Shown: piece by piece, positions 1 to 6,351 of the stretch
Numbering within the stretch: the stretch's first letter is position 1
How the letters are laid out: the number at the start of each line of letters is the position of its first letter
Assembly (NCBI GenBank): GCA_903891505.1
Contig: CAITEO010000033.1
Span: forward strand, 1 to 22,368
Length of the DNA: 22,368 nucleotides
Origin: an uncultured Candidatus Woesearchaeota archaeon
Lineage (GTDB): Archaea; Nanobdellota; Nanobdellia; Woesearchaeales; 21-14-0-10-32-9
Direction: 5' to 3'
The notes under the pieces: generated by a model
What the model saw: the letters and a program-made list of their open reading frames with translations, nothing else
Databases searched by the model: none
Told to the model about the DNA's origin: nothing
Program-made: the position numbers and the translations under genes

Positions 1-216
1 GTTGTACCCGATATAAATGCCAACAGATTAACAGTGTACCGTAAACAAAAGAAAATTTTTGACATTTCTCTAGAAGAAAATGAGAAAACACCACTGAAAT
101 CGGGATTTGAAAGAACACTACAGGATGTTTCGGACAGAATTTATCCACCCAGTTTGAAAAGGTGGAAATTGAAAGATGTGAAGGTATTACTGGATGATAT
201 CGAGGAAGAGTATTAA
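1..216 (+). CDS. C-terminal tail of an unidentified protein (5' end off the window)
   Basis: The frame is open from the first base to a TAA at 214-216, giving 71 residues that start VVPDINANRLTVYR. An in-frame GTG at 34 could start a 60-residue protein, but no ribosome binding site precedes it and the frame stays open upstream, so a truncated longer gene is more likely. The tail is highly charged (KQKK, DDIEEEY at the end) with no membrane segment or metal motif. The opening stretch faintly recalls the C-terminal part of Uma2-like nucleases, but no catalytic residues are present and I do not assign it. It converges on the lipoprotein gene, with two bases between the stop codons. Function unknown. 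Confidence 0.6.
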   Translation, partial: VVPDINANRLTVYRKQKKIFDISLEENEKTPLKSGFERTLQDVSDRIYPPSLKRWKLKDVKVLLDDIEEEY

Positions 217-218
217 TT

Positions 219-1577
219 TTATGGTATTGTCCACTTGGTGGATGATTCCTGACGATGTAAAACTCTATATGATGCATCATATGCATATCCCTGTTCTACC
301 GCAACCGAAATGCCCTGCCAATTTGAATTGAGATCTGCACTATTAGTCCATTGAAGTACAGCGCGAACTTTGGCTGTATCCTCAGTAACGGATGTTAGAT
401 AATAAAACCATGGTATAAGTTTATAGCTTATTTTTATGCCAGTAAAGGGATTATAAAAAACTGGGAATTCACAGGATGCATAATCCACAAATACTCCGTT
501 TTGCATAATGTAAGCAACCGAACCATCGATATGATCCACCGGAGCCGTGAGATGGGAAGGTTCAATATATGTCATTACCTTCTGTGTGATAGTACTATGG
601 TAAGAATTTTCATTGTAATAATAGGCGTCAAAAAAACACTCAACTAGAAGATTATTAGTAGATCCTGACAATCTCTTTATATTAACTTCATAATTAACAC
701 TTGTAGGGATAACATTTCTAATCTCAACAGTAGGTCCAGTTCTAGTGGGGACCAACATACTGACACCACTTGGGGAATAACAGGCATTAACATCGAGGAG
801 ATCTGAGGAGAAACTGTTCGTGCCTGTTGAGCATCTCCAATGCATGGAGCCCTTTATGTTGTAGGCTGCAATAATTGAGTTAGCAATGGCACCAGTCGCC
901 CCGGTCGCACCCGTAGCTCCTGTTGTACCAGTATCACCCTTAGCACCAGTCGCACCTGTATCACCTGTCAATCCAGTTGCACCAATGTCACCCTTAGCTC
1001 CGGTCGCACCCACAAGGCCATCCGCCCCATCACATATATAATTTATATCTGATATTTCCGCAGTGTCCAAGACGCCATTATCATTTGCGTCCACACCACT
1101 TTGGATCATAGTGCCTTTAATACATCCACCAGTGTTGGTTACTAACTGATTTTTGATAAGAGCCCTATGATAAACAAGGTTGCTTAGATCCAATTTTTTG
1201 TCAGAACAGGTGATAATACCCTTGTCCAAGGTGCAGGACTGTCCGTCCTTACCGGCAGCACCATCTTTGCCAGCAACTCCAGCGAGCGTTACGCTAGAGG
1301 ACTTGCATAGGCTATCATCTACTGCAACAGCATCCTTTTGGACTCCATTTTCAAAGGTTATTTTGACACAGGATGTGCCTGTAGTAAGATTTGCAGTCGC
1401 GAAAAATTGTAATTGTTCTAATGGTATTACTGTTGGGGTGGGGGTTGCCGCCGCTGCAATCATTTTGCTTAATATTTCAGGAATTGGTGTAGGCGTTGCT
1501 GCTGTGTCTGTAACTGCCTGAGTTGCGCCACAACCAACCAAAGCCAAGGCCATTGCTGACGAAAATAGACGTTGCAT
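219..1577 (-). CDS. Collagen-like cell-surface lipoprotein
   Basis: The 452-residue protein starts with a lipoprotein signal: basic residue 3, a hydrophobic run, then LVGC with the lipidated cysteine at residue 16. A Pro/Thr-rich linker follows (about 28-52). Gly-X-Y triplets occur at about 100-112 and in a long block at about 184-230. Between them, residues about 139-184 contain TGGC, a VDANDNGVLDTAEI segment and YICDG, which resembles the short Cys-containing domain (DUF7151-like) that accompanies such triplets in bacterial surface proteins. The C-terminal 220 residues look like an extracellular head domain of unknown fold. A purine-rich site (AGAGGAGAT) lies just before the ATG. It is the last gene of the minus-strand cluster. 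It is probably anchored in the outer envelope of a bacterium; the function of the head is unknown. Confidence 0.85.
   Translation of the reverse strand: MQRLFSSAMALALVGCGATQAVTDTAATPTPIPEILSKMIAAAATPTPTVIPLEQLQFFATANLTTGTSCVKITFENGVQKDAVAVDDSLCKSSSVTLAGVAGKDGAAGKDGQSCTLDKGIITCSDKKLDLSNLVYHRALIKNQLVTNTGGCIKGTMIQSGVDANDNGVLDTAEISDINYICDGADGLVGATGAKGDIGATGLTGDTGATGAKGDTGTTGATGATGATGAIANSIIAAYNIKGSMHWRCSTGTNSFSSDLLDVNACYSPSGVSMLVPTRTGPTVEIRNVIPTSVNYEVNIKRLSGSTNNLLVECFFDAYYYNENSYHSTITQKVMTYIEPSHLTAPVDHIDGSVAYIMQNGVFVDYASCEFPVFYNPFTGIKISYKLIPWFYYLTSVTEDTAKVRAVLQWTNSADLNSNWQGISVAVEQGYAYDASYRVLHRQESSTKWTIP
888..1028 (-). repeat. Collagen-type Gly-X-Y triplet repeat within the lipoprotein
   Basis: About 15 uninterrupted Gly-X-Y triplets, mostly GAT, GAK and GDT, encoded by near-identical 9-base units. 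Such tracts form triple helices in bacterial surface proteins and vary in length by slippage; the triple helix here is an inference. Confidence 0.8.
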
Positions 1578-1649
1578 AAAGATCTCCTCTTGTGTTGTTG
1601 CTTCTTTTTTCTTTTCGGCGCTTGCGGCTCTTGACTTTAGGAATTGAAA

Positions 1650-2351
1650 TTACCCTTGGGATGCTTTTAGGGCTTTCTTTATATCTTTAAATGCAGGGGA
1701 TTTAATCAAATTTTGCAAGGCTGTTTGTGTGTCTAGGCCCTGAAATTTACCCACAGAAACATTAGTAACCACCTTTAGTAGCATGGTTGCTAGTTCAACA
1801 TCTTTAATTTTTCCAATATCCAGTATAGTATTATCTGTTGGTACTCTTTTGATTATGGCCGGTTGTCTTACAACAATATTTTTGTCTTTTAAGTCGGGGT
1901 GCTTTTGTATCATTTCATTCAAAGCTTTAGCAATTTTTTCATCTTTGAGGGCTTCGGGATTAAACACGAATCTTTCCTCAACTTCATATTTATTTTCATA
2001 GGAAATTTTATTGGCTTCCAGAAGGGCAATTGTCTCATCACCTAGATCATAAGATGAGGCTTTGCGTGCCAATGTACAACTGGCTTCAATATCGCCTTCT
2101 AATCCAATAAAACTTTCTGGTCGTCTTTCTGTTTCAATCAATTCTTTAACAAAATGATCTCTTACCTGAAATTTCACATTAGATTCTATTTCCTCTGCTA
2201 AGGAGGAAATACTTTGAATCACAACTTTGATTGATGCCAGCATTTCCAGATCATTCAGGGCCACCGTTACCTTTTCTTTGTTTGAGGCAGATTTTGCGGC
2301 TATGATTGGTGCCGATGCTGCAAATAAATCAATAACTGTATTTTTGGCCAT
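1650..2351 (-). CDS. Unidentified 233-residue soluble protein
   Basis: It starts MAKNTVIDLF with AAAGGAG seven bases upstream, a strong bacterial ribosome binding site. The protein is rich in Lys, Glu, Ala and Ile with long predicted helices. It has no signal peptide, no convincing membrane helix and only one cysteine. The C-terminal half alternates charged helices (about 134-155) with a beta-like stretch around NIVVRQPAIIKRV (about 158-170), then an acidic/hydrophobic helix. I do not recognise the family. The company of very small, tightly packed genes with strong ribosome sites would fit a phage, plasmid or other accessory locus, but that is an inference from context only. Confidence 0.75.
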   Translation of the reverse strand: MAKNTVIDLFAASAPIIAAKSASNKEKVTVALNDLEMLASIKVVIQSISSLAEEIESNVKFQVRDHFVKELIETERRPESFIGLEGDIEASCTLARKASSYDLGDETIALLEANKISYENKYEVEERFVFNPEALKDEKIAKALNEMIQKHPDLKDKNIVVRQPAIIKRVPTDNTILDIGKIKDVELATMLLKVVTNVSVGKFQGLDTQTALQNLIKSPAFKDIKKALKASQG

Positions 2352-2370
2352 AAATGCTCCTTTAACTTGG

Positions 2371-2601
2371 TTATGCTACTTTCGTCTTTGGTTTCATTAA
2401 TCCCTTAGAAATAAGAATCTCATCAATCCTAGATTCTATTTCATTTAATTCCTGAAATGCATTCATTTCACTCAGCGCAACTTTAAGCTGCACTTCAAGA
2501 AAGTCTATATCCATCTCAAGTGCTTCGCAATATTCCACGAGGTCTAAATTCTTGGCTTTTTCGGCTATCTTTTTTTTGCGCTGTGCAAACCTATCTTCCA
2601 T
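2371..2601 (-). CDS. Small helical (coiled-coil-like) 76-residue protein
   Basis: The 76 residues are almost wholly helical and charged (MEDRFAQRKKKIAEKAKN, then heptad-like Leu/Ile spacing between about 28 and 68), consistent with a short coiled coil. Its ribosome site (AGGGAG) lies in the 3' arm of a perfect 9-bp hairpin in the mRNA leader (2611-2641), so folding of the leader could restrict its translation. The stop codon is 19 bases before the ATG of the 233-residue gene, so the two are almost certainly co-transcribed. No family recognised. Confidence 0.7.
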   Translation of the reverse strand: MEDRFAQRKKKIAEKAKNLDLVEYCEALEMDIDFLEVQLKVALSEMNAFQELNEIESRIDEILISKGLMKPKTKVA

Positions 2602-2610
2602 AAATTTTCT

Positions 2611-2641
2611 CCCTGCGAATTGTGTTTGAATTTTCGCAGGG
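2611..2641 (-). promoter_or_regulatory. Perfect 9-bp hairpin covering the ribosome site of the 76-residue gene
   Basis: CCCTGCGAA (2611-2619) pairs with TTCGCAGGG (2633-2641) across a 13-base loop. Read on the minus strand it begins four bases after the stop of the 108-residue gene, and its 3' arm supplies most of the AGGGAG ribosome site for the next gene. No T-run follows, so it is more likely a stability or translation element than a terminator. Confidence 0.55.
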
Positions 2642-2645
2642 TAGT

Positions 2646-2972
2646 TTAGCCGACTTTCTTAGGAGCCGGGTTTTGTTGGGGGATGGCGGCCTTTAGGGCA
2701 GCACGTTTTTCAGCAGCGCTAATTTTGGATTTCTCTTTCTTGTTAATTGATGCTGACATAGTGTATGCATCATGGACATCTACGCCATTATCTTCCAAGA
2801 TTTGTACCTTGAATTTGGTTCCCATTGGTACTTTATTGCTGTTAGCCCAACCAATTAAAATTTGTTTTACATGTGCGGTTGTTTCGGTAACTGAATCTGC
2901 GGCAATTGCTCCAGCTTCGATGATTTCGAGATTTGCGCCTTTGGTACCGAACTTACAAATTTGATATTTCAT
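2646..2972 (-). CDS. Unidentified 108-residue protein, paralogue of the neighbouring 95-residue protein
   Basis: It starts MKYQICKFG with AAAGGA as ribosome site. It shares a clear pattern with the next gene upstream: K/R-YQ, then V/I-T-x3-HVK, then K-F/V-K-V-Q/V-IL, then a final HDAY-x3-A. The pair therefore arose by tandem duplication and diverged strongly. The last 30 residues are a Lys/Ala/Pro-rich tail, probably disordered. No cysteine motif, signal peptide or membrane helix. The HDAY signature may mark a conserved core, but I cannot tie it to a known family. Confidence 0.75.
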   Translation of the reverse strand: MKYQICKFGTKGANLEIIEAGAIAADSVTETTAHVKQILIGWANSNKVPMGTKFKVQILEDNGVDVHDAYTMSASINKKEKSKISAAEKRAALKAAIPQQNPAPKKVG

Positions 2973-3009
2973 GATATATTCCTTTTATGTATATGTTTAT
3001 AAATACTTT

Positions 3010-3032
3010 AAGGCAAGAAAAATTCTTGCCTT
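3010..3032 (-). terminator. Perfect 10-bp stem-loop overlapping a stop codon (terminator or mRNA-processing element)
   Basis: AAGGCAAGAA (3010-3019) pairs with TTCTTGCCTT (3023-3032) around a three-base loop. Read on the minus strand the stem begins inside the TAA of the 95-residue gene. The stem is terminator-like, but no long T-run follows on the minus strand, so it may be leaky or protect the 3' end of the upstream message. Confidence 0.5.
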
Positions 3033-3318
3033 ATGATGCCTGTGCAACAGGGGCAACAGTTGCTTTGCGACGTTTTTGGTTCTTGCCAGCTTTGAGGATA
3101 TAGGCATCGTGGATTTCATTCTCTGCATTGAGAATTACTACTTTTACCTTCATGTCTCTTTGAATTGTGCCAGCATCAGCCCTTTGCATTAGTTCAGTCT
3201 TGACATGCTTGGTAACCTGGGTGATGTTTTCCTTCGCAAAAGGACCACCAAATTCACCGTCGTAAATCATGTTTGCTGGAATTGGGTCTTGGCCTACTGG
3301 ATATACTTGGTAACGCAT
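3031..3318 (-). CDS. Unidentified 95-residue protein, first gene of the bacterial-type cluster
   Basis: The start is set by an excellent ribosome site, TAGGAGG, a few bases before the ATG at 3316-3318. The frame stays open upstream to 3447, but that stretch has no ribosome site and reads as hydrophobic noise. The protein begins MRYQVYPVGQ and is a diverged paralogue of the 108-residue product (shared YQ, ITQVTKHVK, VKVVIL and IHDAY segments). It ends in a basic, Ala-rich tail (KNQKRRKATVAP). No known domain recognised. It is the last gene of bacterial style before the archaeal part of the window. Confidence 0.75.
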   Translation of the reverse strand: MRYQVYPVGQDPIPANMIYDGEFGGPFAKENITQVTKHVKTELMQRADAGTIQRDMKVKVVILNAENEIHDAYILKAGKNQKRRKATVAPVAQAS

Positions 3319-3383
3319 AAAATACCTCCTAAAGAGTTTAAATAAAAAAGAACAGAACTGAATCATTACGTCGAGAAACATGC

Positions 3384-3401
3384 AATATTCATATGAATAT
3401 T
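3384..3401. repeat. 18-bp perfect palindrome near the bacterial/archaeal boundary
   Basis: AATATTCATATGAATATT reads the same on both strands. It lies between the first bacterial-style gene (start 3318) and the TATA box of uS7 (3452). It could be an operator for the minus-strand cluster, or a short self-complementary sequence at which two assemblies were joined. Confidence 0.5.
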
Positions 3402-3448
3402 CTTTTGAGTGTGAACTTAAAAAAAATCCGAGCGTCAAGAAAAACATA

Positions 3449-3460
3449 ACGTTTATAAAT
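3449..3460 (+). promoter_or_regulatory. Archaeal TATA box of the uS7 gene
   Basis: TTTATAAAT at 3452-3460 is centred 26 bases before the ATG at 3482, so transcription should begin at or just before the start codon. This spacing chooses 3482 over the in-frame upstream ATG at 3380. Confidence 0.75.
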
Positions 3461-3481
3461 CATTTCTCGTTCCTCAAATTC

Positions 3482-4081
3482 ATGGCAAATGTATTAGTAT
3501 TCAACAGATGGAGTACAGAGGGGATAAAGGTAAACGATCCTGGTGTGGCACCTTACATAAATCTTGATGCAGTTATCGTACCGAAGACAGGCGCAAGGTA
3601 TGCGGGGAACAAATTCCACAAATCAAAACTATTTATTGTGGAAAGACTAGTCAACAAGTTGATGGTCACAGGTCATAAATCCAAGAAACATCTTATAAGT
3701 TCAGGACATCAGACAGGAAAATCATATAAAGTATATGACCTCGTTGAAAAAACATTCGAAATAATTGAAGCTAAAACAAAACAGAATCCAGTTCTTGTTT
3801 TTGTCAAAGCGCTCGAGAATGCAGCTCCAAGAGAAGAGATTGTTACAATCGAATACGGTGGAGCAAGATACCCTAAAGCAGTTGAATGTGCACCTCAGAG
3901 AAGAATCGACCTGGTTCTAAGGTTAATGACTCAAGGCGCAAAGCAAAAGAGTTTCAACAACAAGAAACCATTCGAAGTGGCACTTGCTGATGAGATAATC
4001 AATGCTTACATGCTATCACCAAATAGTCTTGCAGTTTCAAAGAAACTTGAGCTTGAAAGACAGGCAGATGCATCGAGATAA
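3482..4081 (+). CDS. rps7: Archaeal small-subunit ribosomal protein uS7
   Basis: uS7 binds the 3' major domain of 16S rRNA, nucleates assembly of the 30S head and lines the exit site. The 199-residue product starts MANVLVFNRWS, which matches the archaeal/eukaryotic N-terminal layout. Family landmarks follow: the KSKLFIVERLVNKLM helix, the ENAAPREE segment (about 119-126), and GARYPKAVECAPQRRIDLVLR (about 132-152, rRNA-contacting loop), ending in the basic helix KKLELERQADASR. The frame extends 34 codons upstream, but the TATA position and family length favour this start. The gene stands alone here, without the uS12 and EF-2/EF-1A neighbours of the usual str operon. It is the first clearly archaeal gene in the window. 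Confidence 0.95.
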   Translation: MANVLVFNRWSTEGIKVNDPGVAPYINLDAVIVPKTGARYAGNKFHKSKLFIVERLVNKLMVTGHKSKKHLISSGHQTGKSYKVYDLVEKTFEIIEAKTKQNPVLVFVKALENAAPREEIVTIEYGGARYPKAVECAPQRRIDLVLRLMTQGAKQKSFNNKKPFEVALADEIINAYMLSPNSLAVSKKLELERQADASR

Positions 4082-4125
4082 ACAAATAAGTTTTTATTTT
4101 TAAAATTTTATTTCTATTATTATTC

Positions 4126-4536
4126 TCATTTGATTTTTCCAACCGCGTCTAAATAATCCTCTTTGTTCCATGTCCTATATTGTTCCCGAGTATTTTTTTC
4201 GTAATTTCGCCTAATAGATAGACATCCTCCATCATATGGAATTGCGTGTGCAAGTATCTCCCATCCAAGCCAAGATATTGGTGATTTGTAATCTCTCGTT
4301 CTTGCTGTGTACATGAGAACGAACGGAGTTTTTAGAACTAGAAGATCGAGAGCGACGGCGGCAAACCCTAGATGCTTTATTGTTTTGTTGTCATGCCATG
4401 ACATTAGCGTGCTTGCGGGTGCAAGAAACATATCAATGTCATCTATCGCCGTCGCATACTTGAGAAGGAATTTGTCGAATGAATTAATAATATTGCTCGA
4501 ATTAACATTTAGTTCATCATTCAAAATATTATTCAT
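4126..4536 (-). CDS. Unidentified 136-residue protein
   Basis: The ATG at 4536 lies about 25 bases downstream of an AT-rich, TATA-like stretch on the minus strand (near 4555-4565), matching the leaderless habit of the neighbours. The N-terminus is Asn-rich and polar (NNILNDELNVNSSN). A moderately hydrophobic stretch at about 56-77 (LGFAAVALDLLVLKTPFVLMY) could be a single membrane helix or a buried helix. The C-terminus is basic and aromatic. I recognise no motif. It converges on uS7 across 44 T/A-rich bases. Confidence 0.6.
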   Translation of the reverse strand: MNNILNDELNVNSSNIINSFDKFLLKYATAIDDIDMFLAPASTLMSWHDNKTIKHLGFAAVALDLLVLKTPFVLMYTARTRDYKSPISWLGWEILAHAIPYDGGCLSIRRNYEKNTREQYRTWNKEDYLDAVGKIK

Positions 4537-4559
4537 GCAAATAATAATATTATAATAAT

Positions 4560-4684
4560 TTATTATGTGTTTGCATAACTATTCCGTTGATTTTTCGGAA
4601 AGCGACAAAAAGTCAAAAATTAGAACAAAATAACAATAGAAACAACAAAAACGATAATAACAATCAAAAACAACAATAACAAGA
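4560..4684 (-). terminator. T-rich downstream tract of the Dph2-type gene
   Basis: On the minus strand the 125 bases after the Dph2-type stop codon are dominated by T with interspersed G and A (runs such as GTTTTTG and TTTTTGAC). Archaeal RNA polymerase terminates on repeated U-tracts without an obligatory hairpin, so this is the likely termination zone. The opposite strand is a low-complexity A/C-rich stretch. Confidence 0.45.
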
Positions 4685-5365
4685 TCATTGCTTCAAAACA
4701 TCATCTATGTTTATCACGGGTTTTGTTGTGCGAATTGAATCATCATACCCGATTCTCGGACATGCCGTGTTGACCCACACTTCAATAAATGGAAAATCCT
4801 CAAGCGATGCAAAGTCAAATGTGTTGTCTATGAAGAAAAAGAATTCTTTGTCTGCATATTGTTCCTTAAGTTTTTGTGCCTTCTTCAAAAAGTGTTGGCC
4901 TGGCTTTGTCGTGATAAGTACTCCAATTTTCTTTGACATCAAGAATTTTGAAAACGCTGCTTTGTGCTTTTTCTTTATGCTCTCAACATCGCTAGCTTTT
5001 ATCTCAGAGAATTTGTCTGTGAATGGATCATATGTGAATACTTTCTTTCCATCGTTCTTCCACGCAAGTGCTTTTGGATGAAATAATCCGTCGCCAACAT
5101 ACAAGAACGCGTCAAAGTCTTCTTTAGTGTATTCTGATGCAACCTCAACGTTGCATCCAAGTAATTGTCCCTCGTGTCTTGTATGATTAGTCTTGACAAG
5201 CATCGGTTTTTTGCCTGCAGATTCGAGCTGTTTTACAATCAAAGGCAAACTGCCCATTAATTGGATTGTTGTGAAGACTATGATTTTCTCTGGCAACAAC
5301 TTCATGAGTTCTTTTGGTAACTCAACTTTTGATTTGAGTCTTGCTTCAATGTGAACTACTTTCAT
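4685..5365 (-). CDS. dph2: Diphthamide synthase Dph2-type protein lacking the N-terminal domain
   Basis: Dph2 uses a 4Fe-4S cluster and SAM to transfer a 3-amino-3-carboxypropyl group to a histidine of EF-2, the first step of diphthamide synthesis. The protein has the landmarks of the second and third domains: GQLLGCN with Cys71, YVGDGLFHPKAL at about 89-100, and NTACPRIGYDD with Cys202. Archaeal Dph2 normally has about 330-340 residues and three cluster cysteines; this one has 226 and lacks the first domain and its cysteine. Nothing upstream encodes it: a TATA box lies 27 bases before the ATG, then a repeat element. It may bind the cluster differently, work with another subunit, or have another role. 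Family assignment is strong, activity uncertain. Confidence 0.82.
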   Translation of the reverse strand: MKVVHIEARLKSKVELPKELMKLLPEKIIVFTTIQLMGSLPLIVKQLESAGKKPMLVKTNHTRHEGQLLGCNVEVASEYTKEDFDAFLYVGDGLFHPKALAWKNDGKKVFTYDPFTDKFSEIKASDVESIKKKHKAAFSKFLMSKKIGVLITTKPGQHFLKKAQKLKEQYADKEFFFFIDNTFDFASLEDFPFIEVWVNTACPRIGYDDSIRTTKPVINIDDVLKQ

Positions 5366-5385
5366 AACAAAAGAGAAACATTCTT

Positions 5386-5399
5386 TGTTTTATAAATTT
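5386..5399 (-). promoter_or_regulatory. TATA box of the Dph2-type gene
   Basis: TTTATAAA at 5389-5396 is centred 27 bases before the ATG at 5365, predicting a leaderless transcript. It shows the short form of the protein is what is expressed. Confidence 0.7.
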
Positions 5400-5424
5400 T
5401 GAGAAGAAAATAAACTTTTTTACA

Positions 5425-5528
5425 CACTTTTTTGTGGCGCGAGCTCTCGACATAAATTCGTAGTTAAAACCGAGTCCAGTAAACTTGATCTATATTCTTA
5501 TTGGCTCGCAGGCCACAACAAAAAAGTG
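5425..5528 (+). repeat. Copy 1 of a structured intergenic element (bulged stem with central CGAGTCCAG)
   Basis: The stem pairs CACTTTTTT (5425-5433) with AAAAAAGTG (5520-5528), GTGGC (5434-5438) with GCCAC (5512-5516), and GCGAGC (5439-5444) with GCTCGC (5504-5509). Two bulges, AG (5510-5511) and AAC (5517-5519), fall on the same strand. The 59-base interior has CGAGTCCAG at 5471-5479, with 26 bases before and 24 after. It starts eight bases beyond the stop of the methyltransferase gene (read from that gene). Copies 2 and 3 flank the tRNA-His gene. Structure and motif are seen directly; whether it is an RNA, a mobile unit or a 3'-end element is open. Confidence 0.75.
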
Positions 5529-5535
5529 CTCAATT

Positions 5536-6192
5536 CTACACTACTTTCCTTTCAGCAACAACGAAGAAATAATCTCCGAGTGAGCGCTCGCCTATTTTTC
5601 TAATCGCCCTCGCATTAAATCCTCTCGCTTCGAGGAAATCTATTATTTCATCAGGATGAAAATCCCTCGTAGGCCAAGAATCCTCTTTTAGTTGTTTTTC
5701 GACGAGTTTTTGTGGATTATCTACTTTCTTTCTGCGATGAATTGTTGAGATTATTATTGCTTTGCTTGCAACTCTTGTCATTTCTAATAGAAAATCTTCA
5801 TATTTGTAAACACATTGAAGCGCGCCTATTGATATTACTAAATCAAATGACTTATCTCCAAGATTCATGTTGTAACCATCCTCGACTAAAAATTTTATTT
5901 TTGGATATCTTTTTCTTGCAAGATCTATTGTCGTTTCAGAGTAATCCGCTCCAGTTACCTCATAGCCCATCTCCTCAAGAACATTGCAGTAGAATCCTGG
6001 CCCGCAGCCTAAATCAAGTATTGTTTTTATCTTTTTTTTGTTAGTTCCCTCATTTAGCGACTTCACAAGCTCTTTTGTTGCAAATAGCAAATTGTCAAAA
6101 ATATCTTTTGTCCAGCAAGACATTTGATAGTCTGGCAAGTTTTCTTTAGCATTCTTCTCGTAAATTTCTCGCCAACTATCATCCATACCCAT
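5536..6192 (-). CDS. Class I SAM-dependent methyltransferase
   Basis: The 218-residue protein has a Rossmann-type methyltransferase fold. Motif I is LDLGCGPGF at residues 59-67 (SAM glycine loop). The acidic end of strand 2 is VTGADYS (about 79-85), VEDGYNMN gives the adenine-binding acidic residue (about 103-110), and FDLVISIGALQCV is motif IV/post-motif (about 116-128). The N-terminal 45 residues, with SWREIYEKNAKENLPDY, resemble small-molecule or ubiquinone-type methyltransferases, but the substrate cannot be read from the sequence. A TAGGAG-like site precedes the start and an AT-rich TATA-like box lies at about 6245-6257 on the minus strand, so this gene may have a short leader. The ATG at 6186 is an alternative start. 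Confidence 0.85.
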   Translation of the reverse strand: MGMDDSWREIYEKNAKENLPDYQMSCWTKDIFDNLLFATKELVKSLNEGTNKKKIKTILDLGCGPGFYCNVLEEMGYEVTGADYSETTIDLARKRYPKIKFLVEDGYNMNLGDKSFDLVISIGALQCVYKYEDFLLEMTRVASKAIIISTIHRRKKVDNPQKLVEKQLKEDSWPTRDFHPDEIIDFLEARGFNARAIRKIGERSLGDYFFVVAERKVV

Positions 6193-6320
6193 AACAAATA
6201 TTCTCCTAAACTTATCTCCTAAAATTCATTCTTTCGTTTTCTTTTTAATATTTTATCTTTTCTAAACAACTCCATACAATCAAATCACATCGACCACATT
6301 TTGCGATGCAGGATAATAAA

Positions 6321-6330
6321 CTTTATATTC
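6321..6330 (+). promoter_or_regulatory. TATA box of the CNNM/CorC-type gene
   Basis: CTTTATATTC is centred 26 bases before the ATG at 6352, consistent with leaderless transcription. Confidence 0.6.
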
Positions 6331-6351
6331 CACCCATAATTTGAGAATTAA

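Noticed and set aside
1..216. Uma2-type nuclease tail
   Set aside because: Only a faint resemblance in about 20 residues, with no catalytic residues in the window.
1180..1521. Plus-strand frame inside the lipoprotein gene
   Set aside because: It lies wholly within a well-supported coding region on the other strand, with no ribosome site or promoter.
219..3318. Prophage call for the left cluster
   Set aside because: No capsid, terminase, integrase or tail gene is visible; small genes with strong ribosome sites alone are not enough.
3319..3447. N-terminal extension of the 95-residue protein
   Set aside because: No ribosome site upstream, and a perfect one precedes the ATG at 3318; the extension lacks paralogue similarity.
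3380..3481. N-terminal extension of uS7 from the ATG at 3380
   Set aside because: It would read through the TATA box and the boundary palindrome, and the family start matches MANVLVF at 3482.
5425..5528. Integron attC sites as an explanation for the bulged inverted repeats
   Set aside because: The required RYYYAAC ... GTTRRRY core sites are absent or in the wrong order, no integrase is seen, and the elements do not flank cassettes.
5425..5528. H/ACA or box C/D guide RNA
   Set aside because: ACA follows the stem in copies 1 and 2 but not in copy 3; no kink-turn signature and no RTGATGA/CTGA boxes are present.
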